DNA from: Paenibacillus sp. J23TS9
GTDB lineage: Bacteria; Bacillota; Bacilli; Paenibacillales; Paenibacillaceae
NCBI RefSeq assembly: GCF_018403225.1
Contig: NZ_BOSG01000005.1
Location: 62,001 to 126,000 of the forward strand
Length of the DNA: 64,000 nt
Direction: 5' to 3'
In this document: positions 43,384 to 52,762 of the stretch, one piece after another
Position numbering within the stretch: position 1 is the stretch's first letter
Layout of the letters: the number at the start of each line of letters is the position of its first letter
Notes under the pieces: generated by a model
Databases searched by the model: none
Seen by the model: the letters and a program-made list of their open reading frames with translations, nothing else
What the model was told of the DNA's origin: nothing
Translations under genes and position numbers: made by a program

Positions 43384-43980
43384 TTACATCAATCCTTTCA
43401 GGTAGACAAAGCTGAAGATGAAGATCCAGACCACGTCGAGAAAGTGCCAGTACAGGGAGAAGATAAACGACTTGTTGGTCGTCTCATCCGTAAAGCCCTG
43501 GCGTTTGATCTGAATCAGGATGCCTGCACCCCACAGGAAGCCCATGGTCACGTGAAGACCGTGAGTACCCAGGAGGACGAACAAGCTGGACAAGAAGGCA
43601 CTGGTTTGCAGCGTCGCACCTTCATGCACATAATTTACGAACTCGGTAATCTCAATGCCGAGGAAGCCAAGGCCCATCAGCAGAGTGATACCGAAGAAGA
43701 TCATCATCGGCTTCTTGAGCCCGAGGCGCATGGCATGAATGCCAAGGCCGCAGGTGAAGCTGCTGGTCAAGAGAAGAACTGTTTCCCAGATGACACCGTT
43801 GATCTCGAAAAGATCTTTGCCGGTCGGGCCGCTGCCCGTACGGTTCCAGAGAACCAAATATACGGCGAACAGCGTCGAGAAAAGGACAATTTCAGCGCCG
43901 AGGAAAAGCCAGAAACCGAAGATCTTATTGCTATTCTCTTCCGTTCTGTACTCCAGCGGCAGTGCATCATTTATTTTCAT
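43384..43980 (-). CDS. qoxC: Quinol oxidase subunit III
   Basis: A 198-residue membrane protein with five helices, as in other quinol-oxidase subunits III. The motifs FWLFLGAEIVLFSTLFAVYL and GTHGLHVTMG are characteristic. Its start overlaps the subunit I stop by four bases. Confidence 0.93.
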   Translation of the reverse strand: MKINDALPLEYRTEENSNKIFGFWLFLGAEIVLFSTLFAVYLVLWNRTGSGPTGKDLFEINGVIWETVLLLTSSFTCGLGIHAMRLGLKKPMMIFFGITLLMGLGFLGIEITEFVNYVHEGATLQTSAFLSSLFVLLGTHGLHVTMGFLWGAGILIQIKRQGFTDETTNKSFIFSLYWHFLDVVWIFIFSFVYLKGLM

Positions 43981-45923
43981 ACGGAATCACCCCGCAATTT
44001 CTGTTCGGTAGCGGCAATTTCCTTCGCCGAGATGTGATAGCCGTGATCGCGTTCGAAGGAACGTACCGCCAGCATGATTACCACGCCTATGCCTGCAATG
44101 AGGGCAGGAATGAACCAGCTGAAGACCAGGAAGAAGCCGGCGAAGAACATAATTACACCAAGAATGAATGGCTGCCCGCTGTTGCTAGGCATATGAATCT
44201 CTTCATAAGGGCCCTCTTTAAACAGAGGAACATTATGTTTTTTAGCATGCCAGAAGGCATCCTGGGATTCAACATGTGGTACTTTAGCAAAGTTGTAAAC
44301 AGGAACCGGACTCGGTATGCTCCACTCCAGCGTACGTGCATCCCATGGATCTCCGTGCTCATCGCGTGGGCTGTGACGGAAGCTGTAGTAGAAGTTGTAG
44401 CACAGAACGACAAAGCCAATAGCCAGAACAAATGCACCAATGGTTGCAATCATGTTAAGCGGACCAAAGCCTGTGTCTGCCGAATAGGTATACATCCGGC
44501 GCGTCATTCCTTGTAGTCCAAGGAAGAACAGCGGCATAAAGGCAACGTTAAAGCCTACGACAATCAGCCAGAAGGCTGTTTTGGCACGGCGTTCGTTCAG
44601 ACGGAAACCAAAAATCTTAGGGAACCAGTAATGAAGACCGGCGAGTACCCCGAACACGGTACCTGGAATAAGTACGTAGTGGAAGTGGGCAACCAGGAAC
44701 ATCGTATTATGGTACTGGTAATCGGCACTTGCCATTGCGAGCATAACGCCCGTAACGCCGCCGAAGGTAAAGATCGGAATAAAGGCCATCGCGTACAGCA
44801 TTGGAGAGGTGAATGTAATTTTACCTTTCCTTAGCGTAAACAGCCAGTTGAATATTTTAACCCCGGTCGGAACGGCAATCAGCATCGTCGTGATGGAGAA
44901 GAACCCGTTGACCATGGCTCCGGCGCCCATCGTATAGAAATGGTGAGCCCATACGAGGAAGGACAGGAGCGAAATGATGACCATACTGAACACCATCGAT
45001 TTATACCCGTACAAATTCTTTTTCGAGAAGGTAGAGATAATATCACTGAATATACCGAAGGCCGGCAAAATAACAATGTATACCTCAGGATGGCCCCAAA
45101 CCCAGAATAGGTTGGCCCATAGCATATCCATACCGCCGTTAGCCATGGTGAAGAACTGGCTGCCGAAGACGCGGTCGAACATCATCAAAGCGAGGGCTAC
45201 GGTCAGAACCGGGAATGCGAACAAAATGATAACGTTCGTAATCAGAACCGACCATGTGAACATTGGCATACGCATCAGCTTCATGCCAGGTGCACGCATT
45301 TTCAGGATCGTCACGATGAAGTTAACGCCTGTCATCAATGTACCGATACCGGAAATCTGCAGCGCGAGCGAGTAGAAGTTGTTACCTACCGTCGGGCTGA
45401 ATTCAAGACTTGCAAGCGGGAAGTACGCTGACCAACCGGCATCCGGTGATCCCCCGATGACAAACGAAATGTTGAACAGCATAGCTCCTGCGAAGAAGAG
45501 CCAGAAGCTGACAGCATTCAGTCTTGGAAAAGCAACGTCACGCGCGCCGATTTGCAGCGGCACGACAACGTTCATAAGTCCAATAACGAACGGCATCGCC
45601 ATGAACAGGATCATAATAACCCCGTGCGTTGTGAAAATTTCGTTATAATGCTGGGAGTCCAAAAATCCGGATTCCGGTACCGCAAGCTGCGTACGCATCA
45701 ACAGTGCGTCAACGCCGCCGCGGAACAGCATGATGAGAGCTGATAAAATATACATGACGCCAATACGTTTATGGTCAACGGTGGTCAGCCATTCACGCCA
45801 TAAATATCCCCATTTCTTAAAATAGGTCAATCCGACGAGGATGGCGATGGATACGAGCACAATACTAACCATGGCTCCGTAAATCATCGGCTCACCGGTT
45901 ACAAAAAATTCGTCCCATTTCAT
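43977..45923 (-). CDS. qoxB: aa3-type quinol oxidase subunit I
   Basis: A 648-residue membrane protein with 14 or more helices. It carries the heme-copper core: WGHPEVYIVILP gives the CuB His and the cross-linked Tyr, HHFYTMG gives the next CuB pair, and VAHFHYVLIPG gives the heme ligands. TTVDHKRIG near residue 48 is also conserved. AAAGGAGA precedes the ATG. It reduces oxygen to water with proton pumping. Subunit II lacks a CuA site, so the donor is quinol. Confidence 0.97.
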   Translation of the reverse strand: MKWDEFFVTGEPMIYGAMVSIVLVSIAILVGLTYFKKWGYLWREWLTTVDHKRIGVMYILSALIMLFRGGVDALLMRTQLAVPESGFLDSQHYNEIFTTHGVIMILFMAMPFVIGLMNVVVPLQIGARDVAFPRLNAVSFWLFFAGAMLFNISFVIGGSPDAGWSAYFPLASLEFSPTVGNNFYSLALQISGIGTLMTGVNFIVTILKMRAPGMKLMRMPMFTWSVLITNVIILFAFPVLTVALALMMFDRVFGSQFFTMANGGMDMLWANLFWVWGHPEVYIVILPAFGIFSDIISTFSKKNLYGYKSMVFSMVIISLLSFLVWAHHFYTMGAGAMVNGFFSITTMLIAVPTGVKIFNWLFTLRKGKITFTSPMLYAMAFIPIFTFGGVTGVMLAMASADYQYHNTMFLVAHFHYVLIPGTVFGVLAGLHYWFPKIFGFRLNERRAKTAFWLIVVGFNVAFMPLFFLGLQGMTRRMYTYSADTGFGPLNMIATIGAFVLAIGFVVLCYNFYYSFRHSPRDEHGDPWDARTLEWSIPSPVPVYNFAKVPHVESQDAFWHAKKHNVPLFKEGPYEEIHMPSNSGQPFILGVIMFFAGFFLVFSWFIPALIAGIGVVIMLAVRSFERDHGYHISAKEIAATEQKLRGDSV

Positions 45924-45950
45924 GCAATTGAGTCTCCTTTCTCCATGATC

Positions 45951-46937
45951 TTAATGTCCACTTTCCATGGACGAACTGTCATTCATGTCTTTCATATCCA
46001 TATCGCTCATATTACTATGATCCATATTGCTCATATCGCTATGATCCATAGGCTTGCTGGAGTCTGTGCTTTCAGACTTGCTGTCTCCGCTATGCCCGTG
46101 TTCGGACATATCCATCGGAGCAGGCGCGAAGCCAAGGTGCGTGGAAGTAAACGATTTGCGGCCGACAATCTCGGTCTTAAGCAGCTTGTTAAATTCCTGC
46201 TCGGTGAGCTTTGGTGCAGTATCCTTAACGTCTTTAACCCATTTGCTGTATTCGGCAGGTGTTTGAGCAAGCACCTCGAATTCCATTTGAGCAAAGCCTT
46301 TACCGGAGAAGTTCGAGTTTTTACCCATGAATGAACCTTCATGTTCGGCAACGAGATTCAGCTTGGTCACCATATCGCTCATGGCGTATTTCTGACCACC
46401 GAGCTGCGGAACCCAGAAGCTTGTAATCGGACCGTAAGAGTAAAGACGGAACTCAACCGGACGGTTCGTTGGAATATTAACGTAGTTCACCGTTTCAATA
46501 TTCTCTTCGGGATAGCTGAAGTGCCATTTCCAGTTCGAAGAAGCAGCATAAATGACAAGCGGCTTTTGAGTTTCGTAGCCGGCTGGCACCTTTTCAACAG
46601 CATTGGTCGTGCGCACTGTTACAACGGAGAGAATAGCTACGATAATGATCGGGATCACCGTCCAAATCAATTCCAGCCATTTGTTTCCCTCCATGTGGGG
46701 TGGTTCATAATCATCGCTTGTTTTGCTGGAACGATATTTGGTCAGCATAAAAACGAATAAGATGTAGACAACAAGTAAAACAAAAGCCATCATCAGGATC
46801 GAGAAAATAATGGTATCGGACTGCGTTTTGGCAACCGGACCTTTTGGATTCAGTACTACCATGGAGTTACATCCACTGAGCAGCATGATGATGGAAATAA
46901 GTATGGTAGTTAATAGCCATCTTTTTTTGTTTTTCAC
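45951..46937 (-). CDS. qoxA: Quinol oxidase subunit II with Met/His-rich tail
   Basis: A 328-residue lipoprotein. The lipobox is LLSGC (Cys23), followed by two membrane helices (about 42-65 and 90-110) and the cupredoxin-like extracytoplasmic domain. The CuA cysteines of cytochrome c oxidases are absent, which identifies it as the quinol type. The last 55 residues are unusual: rich in Met, His, Asp and Ser with repeated MDHSDMSNMDHSNM-type units. GTG 46937 follows AAAGGAG. First gene of qoxABCD. Confidence 0.95.
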   Translation of the reverse strand: MKNKKRWLLTTILISIIMLLSGCNSMVVLNPKGPVAKTQSDTIIFSILMMAFVLLVVYILFVFMLTKYRSSKTSDDYEPPHMEGNKWLELIWTVIPIIIVAILSVVTVRTTNAVEKVPAGYETQKPLVIYAASSNWKWHFSYPEENIETVNYVNIPTNRPVEFRLYSYGPITSFWVPQLGGQKYAMSDMVTKLNLVAEHEGSFMGKNSNFSGKGFAQMEFEVLAQTPAEYSKWVKDVKDTAPKLTEQEFNKLLKTEIVGRKSFTSTHLGFAPAPMDMSEHGHSGDSKSESTDSSKPMDHSDMSNMDHSNMSDMDMKDMNDSSSMESGH

Positions 46938-47001
46938 GGGAAACTCCTTTCTAGCATGTCGTTATTGCTGAGTTGGATTATTCGCGAATCCTCATAGCCC
47001 T

Positions 47002-47030
47002 AGCATAGTAACCTGCGAAATCGAAAACAA
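47002..47030 (-). promoter_or_regulatory. Probable qox promoter
   Basis: On the minus strand TTGTTT (47030-47025), a 17-base spacer and TATGCT (47007-47002). It lies about 65 bases before the qoxA start. Confidence 0.45.
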
Positions 47031-47073
47031 ATACAAGAACATACATAATTACCATAAATATACATATATTCTG

Positions 47074-47089
47074 TGACAAACTTCACATT
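47074..47089. promoter_or_regulatory. CRP/FNR-type palindrome upstream of qox
   Basis: TGTGACAAACTTCACA is a perfect TGTGA-N6-TCACA palindrome, the consensus bound by FNR in Bacillus and CRP-type factors in general. It is centred about 86 bases before the expected qox transcription start. Confidence 0.6.
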
Positions 47090-47313
47090 CTTCTGAAAAA
47101 AGCTTCAAATATCATGATTAACAGCGGAAAAGCGGCAAATTCAGCGATTTTCATTTTTGTTCATAATTGGACATGACCGGAACGGTTGTGCCAGTTCTGT
47201 CACAATTGGAAGGGCTTTTAAATCGATGAAACAAGCCTGTGTCAAAAATGCAATTTCACTGAAAGCCGCTAGGACAAAGAAAAAATGTGCTAAAATAGAC
47301 AAAGATCAAATAC

Positions 47314-47329
47314 TGTAACAAAAATCACA
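47314..47329. promoter_or_regulatory. Second CRP/FNR-type site upstream of the HAD gene
   Basis: TGTAACAAAAATCACA has the TGTGA-N6-TCACA form with one change. It lies 20 bases before the HAD start, after a -10-like TAAAAT (47291-47296), a position suited to repression. The rest of the 411-base gap is AT-rich and shows nothing else clear. Confidence 0.4.
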
Positions 47330-47348
47330 ATCACGAAGAGGGAACGGA

Positions 47349-48077
47349 ATGAGAGAAATTCAAGATAAGCCCAAAGGGATTTTTTTTGATGTGGATGATA
47401 CGTTATACGATCATTTGGAGCCGCTGAGACAGGCGCTGAGAAAAGTATTGTCCACCGGAGAGGACTTTCCGTATGAGGCGGTTTACCATAGATTCAGATT
47501 TTACAGCGATGCATTATCAGCCCGCCATGGCGGTGTAAATGCTGCGGGGGCAGACCAGGATCTGCAGGAAATGAGAGTAAAGCGCGTCATGCTCGCCCTT
47601 GCGGAATTTGGAGTACAAGTGACAGAAAAGGAAGCCGCACGGATTCAGGAGATATACTTGGAGGGGCAGTTTCGAATCAATCCATTCCCTGGCGCAGTTG
47701 AACTCATCCGTACACTACAGACAGCCGGTCATGTGGTCGGATTGATTACGAACGGACCCGCAAAGCATCAGATGGCTAAAATCAAAGCGCTGGCAATGGA
47801 TAGAATTATAAACCCGGGGAGTATCTTCATCTCTGGAGCCGTTGGTTATGACAAACCGGATCCGCGCCTATTCATGCATGTGAATGAAATAACGGGAACA
47901 GAAGCCTCACGCAGCTTTTATATCGGAGATTCCTGGCGAAATGATGTCGTGGGTGCGCTTGAAGCCGGCTGGACAGCCATATGGTTCAACCATCGCCAAG
48001 TGAAGCCTGAATCGGATCATCAGCCCCATTATCTTGCGGTCAGTTACCGGGAGCTTGCCAATGTACTTCTTCCATAA
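47349..48077 (+). CDS. HAD-superfamily hydrolase (YjjG-like)
   Basis: A 242-residue protein. Motif I is FFDVDDTLYD (nucleophile Asp14, acid Asp16), motif II LITNGP, and motif IV YIGDSWRNDVVGA. The cap domain lies between residues 20 and 110. It is probably a small-molecule phosphatase such as a nucleotidase, and the substrate is not clear. AAGAGGGAACGGA precedes the ATG. Confidence 0.87.
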   Translation: MREIQDKPKGIFFDVDDTLYDHLEPLRQALRKVLSTGEDFPYEAVYHRFRFYSDALSARHGGVNAAGADQDLQEMRVKRVMLALAEFGVQVTEKEAARIQEIYLEGQFRINPFPGAVELIRTLQTAGHVVGLITNGPAKHQMAKIKALAMDRIINPGSIFISGAVGYDKPDPRLFMHVNEITGTEASRSFYIGDSWRNDVVGALEAGWTAIWFNHRQVKPESDHQPHYLAVSYRELANVLLP

Positions 48078-48095
48078 AGGAAGAGGGAGGAAAAT

Positions 48096-48138
48096 AAAAA
48101 GCAGATGCTTTCCCTAGGGGAGAGGCATCTGCTTTTTA
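48096..48138. terminator. Bidirectional terminator between HAD and DUF2339 genes
   Basis: AAAAAGCAGATGC (48096-48108) pairs with GCATCTGCTTTTT (48125-48137). Inner bases also pair. Confidence 0.9.
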
Positions 48139-48161
48139 CTTGGTTCAAGAAGTGAAACATT

Positions 48162-50057
48162 TTAAGGATCTATGGCCGTTTCGTCAGGCACAGGAGCAGG
48201 TGGTGTACTGTCCTTACGTTTGTACAGCAGCCGGGAAACGAACATGCCCAAAGCGCCCAGGCCGATAAACAGGATCGCCCGGACGGCTACCGATACATCC
48301 GGCAGATCCACGATAATGACCTTTACCAGTGTAAGGAAGAGCAGTCCAATCCCTGCGATCCGGACCATCTGTCTTTGGAAAATCATGCCGCAGACGATAA
48401 CTGCAATCGCGTATAGTGCCCATACCGCCGAAAGAACGAGATGACGGAAATCATATGTGAGATCAGCCGTCAACACATTGGTGATCTGTGTGATAAAGAT
48501 GATGGCTAATAAGGCATCCGCCCACATCAGAATATCCGGCAATCGGCCGAAGATTATAGGTTCGGACATGTGGCGGATAACGTAAGAAAGAACCGCGATG
48601 CTGATCAGCAAAATGAGCCAGGAAAGGCTTGGGGCTGAGAAAAGATCATGTATGATCAGGAAAAGCGTCCCGGATACACCGTACAGAAAGACCGCGGCGG
48701 CTGTAATTTGCTGCATGTAGTTTTTCAGCTTAAAGCCAAGAATTAATCCAGCAGTGCCTATTACGATGGCGGCTGCAGGAGAGTAGCTTTGGTTCAGTAT
48801 ATCGAGTGCCCAGAGGAACCAGGCAGCCGTCGCAATGGATATATACACGGGAGGGCGTTCTCCCTTCACGTACTTCCCTAAAGCAGCAAGGCTGTAGATC
48901 AGAGCCCAGCCAATCAGCATCAGCGGCCGCCAGTGGATGGAATCCCCTGTAAATGGATACAGTGCATAGATCCACAGTGCCATGAGCCCGTATACTGGAA
49001 ACAACGACAGGGTTTCATCGAGCTTACGGCGGACTGGGCCGAAGTAGGCATAAGCCAGCAGAACCGCATGCTGAATAAATACAGCTGCAATAAAAATATG
49101 GCGGCTTTCACCGAAGTCACCTGCAGCATAACCGATCAGAAGCGGAAGATGAAGCACCCCGACAGCGACGTAATAGGCTGCACGATAATCAAATTTCAGG
49201 GCAACGGCGATCATCGCAAGTGAGAAGATGGCTTCATAGCCCGTGAACACCCAGGCATTCGGATGGGTCGAATGGACGAGGAAGGGAATCAGATACCCGG
49301 CTACGGTTGCAATGATCATCAGTGTCTGGGAACGGCGCCGCTGCGCTGTAAACACACAAAGTGCGATGGAAAGGATATATAACACAAACGCCAGAGCTGA
49401 AGGAATCAGGCTGTACAGCTCATGTGCAGCGAACACGGATAAAATCAGCACACCGATGGCGCCGCCCAGCAGCACTTGTCCCAGCGCCTCACGTTGGTTC
49501 CGGATCTGTCTCTCACCGAGCCAGTACATGCTAGCTGCGACAACAACGCCGAGAAGGCAGCGTACAGGTTCGGTCAAATAACCCGCGCTGACAGCGGCTG
49601 TAAAACCCCACAGCACACCGAGCAGCAGAACAACAATAAAGACGCGCGGAAGCCACACTCGGGCGATAAGATGCTCCCAGTCCTTTGGTGGTTTAGGCTC
49701 TTGCGGAATATTCGGCCGCTGCTGATTGTAAGCATACGGATTCATTCCCTGCGGATTGGGCTGTCCCGTCCCTTGATTTGGGTAGTACCCTTGGGGCGGC
49801 GATCCCTGATAAGACGGACTCTGGCTAGGGTAACCTGATATTCCCTGCTGCGGGTTATGCTGCATGCCGGCCTGCCCGTATGCAGCATAACCTTGCTGTC
49901 CTCCGGCGTACGGTGGAGGACTGGTATTACTCGGCGTTGTCTGAGCCTCAGGGTTCCGGTCCGTCCCTCGCCTTTCTTGGCGCAGCTCGGCTAACTCCTG
50001 CTGCATTTCCTTCATGTTAGCCTCAAGCTGTGCAATTCTCTTTTCCAATAAATCCAA
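48162..50057 (-). CDS. DUF2339-type polytopic membrane protein with low-complexity N terminus
   Basis: A 631-residue protein. A short coiled coil (about 1-30) is followed by a Gly/Gln/Pro/Tyr-rich disordered stretch (about 33-120, with repeats like PQGYYPNQG) and then about 18 or more membrane helices. This order is typical of DUF2339 proteins, whose function is unknown. TTG 50057 has AGGGGTGA upstream. It is monocistronic. Confidence 0.82.
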   Translation of the reverse strand: MDLLEKRIAQLEANMKEMQQELAELRQERRGTDRNPEAQTTPSNTSPPPYAGGQQGYAAYGQAGMQHNPQQGISGYPSQSPSYQGSPPQGYYPNQGTGQPNPQGMNPYAYNQQRPNIPQEPKPPKDWEHLIARVWLPRVFIVVLLLGVLWGFTAAVSAGYLTEPVRCLLGVVVAASMYWLGERQIRNQREALGQVLLGGAIGVLILSVFAAHELYSLIPSALAFVLYILSIALCVFTAQRRRSQTLMIIATVAGYLIPFLVHSTHPNAWVFTGYEAIFSLAMIAVALKFDYRAAYYVAVGVLHLPLLIGYAAGDFGESRHIFIAAVFIQHAVLLAYAYFGPVRRKLDETLSLFPVYGLMALWIYALYPFTGDSIHWRPLMLIGWALIYSLAALGKYVKGERPPVYISIATAAWFLWALDILNQSYSPAAAIVIGTAGLILGFKLKNYMQQITAAAVFLYGVSGTLFLIIHDLFSAPSLSWLILLISIAVLSYVIRHMSEPIIFGRLPDILMWADALLAIIFITQITNVLTADLTYDFRHLVLSAVWALYAIAVIVCGMIFQRQMVRIAGIGLLFLTLVKVIIVDLPDVSVAVRAILFIGLGALGMFVSRLLYKRKDSTPPAPVPDETAIDP

Positions 50058-50149
50058 TGGATATTCACCCCTGGCATTCCAGATTTATGTACTTTTGACT
50101 GCTGTACATAATATACCATAGGAGGCCCTATAATGAATCTTTTGGAGAT

Positions 50150-51070
50150 TTAAAACATTTTGGCGAGCGATATCAATCCTGTGATCGTAACGACATTAAA
50201 CAGGGTGGAGAGCAGCACCGTTTGCGCGGCAAAGTCAGGCTCGTTAGCATATTCCTCGGCAAGAATGGATGTATTGACGCCGGTCGGCATGCCGGATGCA
50301 ATCAGCAGCGCCTGAGCAGGAATTCCCTTCAGGCCCAGAGCAAATACAAGGGCGCAGCCGATGGCGGGTCCTATAATGAGCCGGAGGAACAGGCTGATAT
50401 AAATATCGAGCCGATAAAGACGGAGAGGATACTTGACGATCTGGGCCCCGAGTGTGAGCAAAGCTATGGCGACCATAGACTGCTGGGCATATGTTAAGGG
50501 CTGAGAAACAAAAATGGGGAGGGGAGCATGCAGCGCGTGCAGCAGCAGTCCCAGTACCAAGGCATAGGGAACAGGCATTTTTAGAAAACCGATGATCATA
50601 CTCCGGTAATTCCCCTTCATCTTGACCCCCTGAATGGCGATGACGCCGTAGGTGAAGGTCAGCAGACTCTGCAGAGACATGATCAGCGCCTGCATGGATG
50701 CAGCCAGCGGATCTCCTTTAAATACAAGGGCGTTGATTGGCATGCCGTAATTTCCGGAGTTGTCGAGCATAATACTGTTGTTAAAAGCGGCTTTCATACT
50801 GCTTTGGAATTTCATGGTGCGGGCCACGATCGAGCCTATCAGGTACAAAATCAGTACGTATAGCGCATAAAATACAATGACGGTGCCAAGAAGACCGCCG
50901 GACATATCCGAATGATACATACTCATAAAAACAGCTGCGGGAGTAATGCAGTAAAAATTGATTTTGGCCAGCGTATATAAGTCCAGACGAAAAATGCGCT
51001 GCATGAGGGAACCGAATCCGATCAGCACAAAAACAGGCAATACAACTTCAAGTAAAATCGTAGTAATCAT
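50150..51070 (-). CDS. AEC-family (auxin efflux carrier type) permease
   Basis: A 306-residue membrane protein with ten helices in two halves. Family features are the AAFNNSIMLDNSGNYGMPI segment and IASGMPTGVNTSILAEEY late in the protein. Bacterial relatives move malate, malonate or other small acids. The ligand is unknown. It lies 92 bases upstream of the DUF2339 gene with no obvious terminator between. Confidence 0.88.
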   Translation of the reverse strand: MITTILLEVVLPVFVLIGFGSLMQRIFRLDLYTLAKINFYCITPAAVFMSMYHSDMSGGLLGTVIVFYALYVLILYLIGSIVARTMKFQSSMKAAFNNSIMLDNSGNYGMPINALVFKGDPLAASMQALIMSLQSLLTFTYGVIAIQGVKMKGNYRSMIIGFLKMPVPYALVLGLLLHALHAPLPIFVSQPLTYAQQSMVAIALLTLGAQIVKYPLRLYRLDIYISLFLRLIIGPAIGCALVFALGLKGIPAQALLIASGMPTGVNTSILAEEYANEPDFAAQTVLLSTLFNVVTITGLISLAKMF

Positions 51071-51357
51071 AAGCTCAGCTTCCTTTAATGGTCATGATGT
51101 CTTTGGAACTTATTTATTATAGCATCACTTGGAAGCGAGCAGGGGTGCAATTCCTCACGCTTTTTTAATGGAATTATCTTCATTTTTTAGGAAAGAAGTC
51201 CGAAATATATAACATAGGAAAATCGGCTCAACTCGGTATCAGGTCCTATAAGTATCAGGACTACGGGCCTATGTCTGGCGTTCATTTAAAATGTTTTACA
51301 CTGTGATTCGGATCCGAATAAATAGAGAATTAAAGCGATTCAACTGGAGGGGATTGT

Positions 51358-51831
51358 ATGTTATTCAATACTGAGTATCTTCAGGGCCGTGACGAGGGCA
51401 GTCATCACAGACCAGATGTCTACGAGCTCTATTCAAAAGCCCGCAACTGGAATGATTTGTCCCAAAGCCATATGAATCTAGCCCATCTTCTGATGGAAGA
51501 GGGGCTTTGCAGGGCATCCCTGATCGTTGGGCATATGGCCGTCAAGGCCAAACTAAAACAGGTCTACCTGCAGTCGGAGGGCATGCTTCCTCTGGAAGAT
51601 ATCTGCTACGATGAACTGATCAACAGGATTCGTGACTTTGCGGAAATTGATCTGGAAACAGAGCTGTTTCTGAATACACTCCAATATATTGCCGAGACTG
51701 AAAATGCCACCTTTTTACCGCGGATTGATGACGGACATTTGGAGAAAATGCTGGAGCGAATCGAAGGCATATTATCATGCCTTGACGTGCATTCGGTCAG
51801 CGATGCTGTGAAAATCCGGATCGAGAACTAG
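51358..51831 (+). CDS. HEPN-like helical protein
   Basis: A 157-residue, mostly helical protein. ARNWNDLSQSHMNLAHLLMEEGLCRASLIVGHMAVKAKLKQVYLQ has the spacing of a HEPN domain helix pair. The RNase motif RxxxxH is absent, and there is no partner nucleotidyltransferase (MNT) gene. ACTGGAGGGG precedes the ATG. It ends eight bases before the convergent GntR gene. The family call is tentative. Confidence 0.65.
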   Translation: MLFNTEYLQGRDEGSHHRPDVYELYSKARNWNDLSQSHMNLAHLLMEEGLCRASLIVGHMAVKAKLKQVYLQSEGMLPLEDICYDELINRIRDFAEIDLETELFLNTLQYIAETENATFLPRIDDGHLEKMLERIEGILSCLDVHSVSDAVKIRIEN

Positions 51832-51839
51832 ATTCTTGG

Positions 51840-52583
51840 TTAGATCCGCTGCAGGTCCCCGGCCTTCTTCTCATCTAAAACCTGCTCCACTTTGGAAATA
51901 TGAAGCTCCATCCGGGCTGTTGCTTCCCTGGAGTCCTGCTGCGCAATGGCTTCATAAATCCGCATATGCTCCTGAAGCAGGCGTTCCGCAGAGGAACGTT
52001 CAGCGTAAAACCACAGCGCGCGCATATCCTTCATGCTCTCATGGAGCTTGAGGGATAAGGATTCCATCAGGTCAAGAAGCAGCGGATTATGGGTTGCGGC
52101 CGCAATCTGCTGATGGAACTTGACGTCGGCCTGCTCAATGAAATGCTCATCATCCGACTGTTCCATATCTTCCAGCAGTTTCTTGAAGACGCTAAGATCA
52201 TCGTCTGTACGATGCTGCGCGGCAAGTGATGCACAGCCTGATTCAAGCACGCGCCGAACCTCCAAAATATGGCGCAGCGACGCGGCCCGTCCCTCCCATA
52301 GGTCGGCATAATGCTGCATGGGATGTATGGGAGTCGTATCAACGGGAGGCGCTTTGACAAAAGTGCCCCCGCCTTGCTTAATATTCAGCATCCCCATCGC
52401 TTTCAGCGCACTGAGAGCTTCCCGAATGGTCGATCTGCCTACGTTGTATTGTGCAGCCAGGTCGACTACAGAAGAAAGACGGTCCCCGGGCAAAAGCTGC
52501 CCATCATCCATCTGCTTTTTTAAATCATTCATTACCCACTCGTACTGCTTAAGCGGCCTTTGCTGACTGGTCAAACGACTCAA
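51840..52583 (-). CDS. GntR/FCD-family regulator (GlcC/LldR-like)
   Basis: A 247-residue regulator. The winged helix (about 12-80) contains YNVGRSTIREALSALKAMGMLNI, and the FCD domain (about 100-235) carries the metal or ligand-binding His/Asp region (DVKFHQQIAAATHNPLL). It is divergent from glcD-glcF, so it probably controls these genes in response to glycolate or lactate. Two palindromes lie in the shared promoter region. Confidence 0.87.
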   Translation of the reverse strand: MSRLTSQQRPLKQYEWVMNDLKKQMDDGQLLPGDRLSSVVDLAAQYNVGRSTIREALSALKAMGMLNIKQGGGTFVKAPPVDTTPIHPMQHYADLWEGRAASLRHILEVRRVLESGCASLAAQHRTDDDLSVFKKLLEDMEQSDDEHFIEQADVKFHQQIAAATHNPLLLDLMESLSLKLHESMKDMRALWFYAERSSAERLLQEHMRIYEAIAQQDSREATARMELHISKVEQVLDEKKAGDLQRI

Positions 52584-52619
52584 CGCCCTTCCTTAAATAC
52601 CTTCATTTACCTTATTTTA

Positions 52620-52631
52620 CCGCAATTGCGG
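52620..52631. promoter_or_regulatory. Palindrome in the regulator-glcD intergenic region
   Basis: CCGCAATTGCGG is a perfect 12-base palindrome 37 bases upstream of the regulator start. It could be an operator for autoregulation. Confidence 0.4.
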
Positions 52632-52709
52632 ATAAGTTAAAATTTTAATTTTTCGATTAAGTTCTATTTTCGATTCATATATTCTAGTGTATACTTGTTC
52701 ACAAGAAAA

Positions 52710-52722
52710 GTCATCAGATGAC
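52710..52722. promoter_or_regulatory. Palindrome near the glcD transcription start
   Basis: GTCATCAGATGAC is a perfect odd palindrome 15 bases after a TATACT box (52690-52695). Its form resembles FCD-type GntR operators. It probably lets the divergent regulator control glcDF. Confidence 0.45.
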
Positions 52723-52762
52723 CTGACTAATTTAATCTAATGCGATCAAAGGAGTGCTTTCC

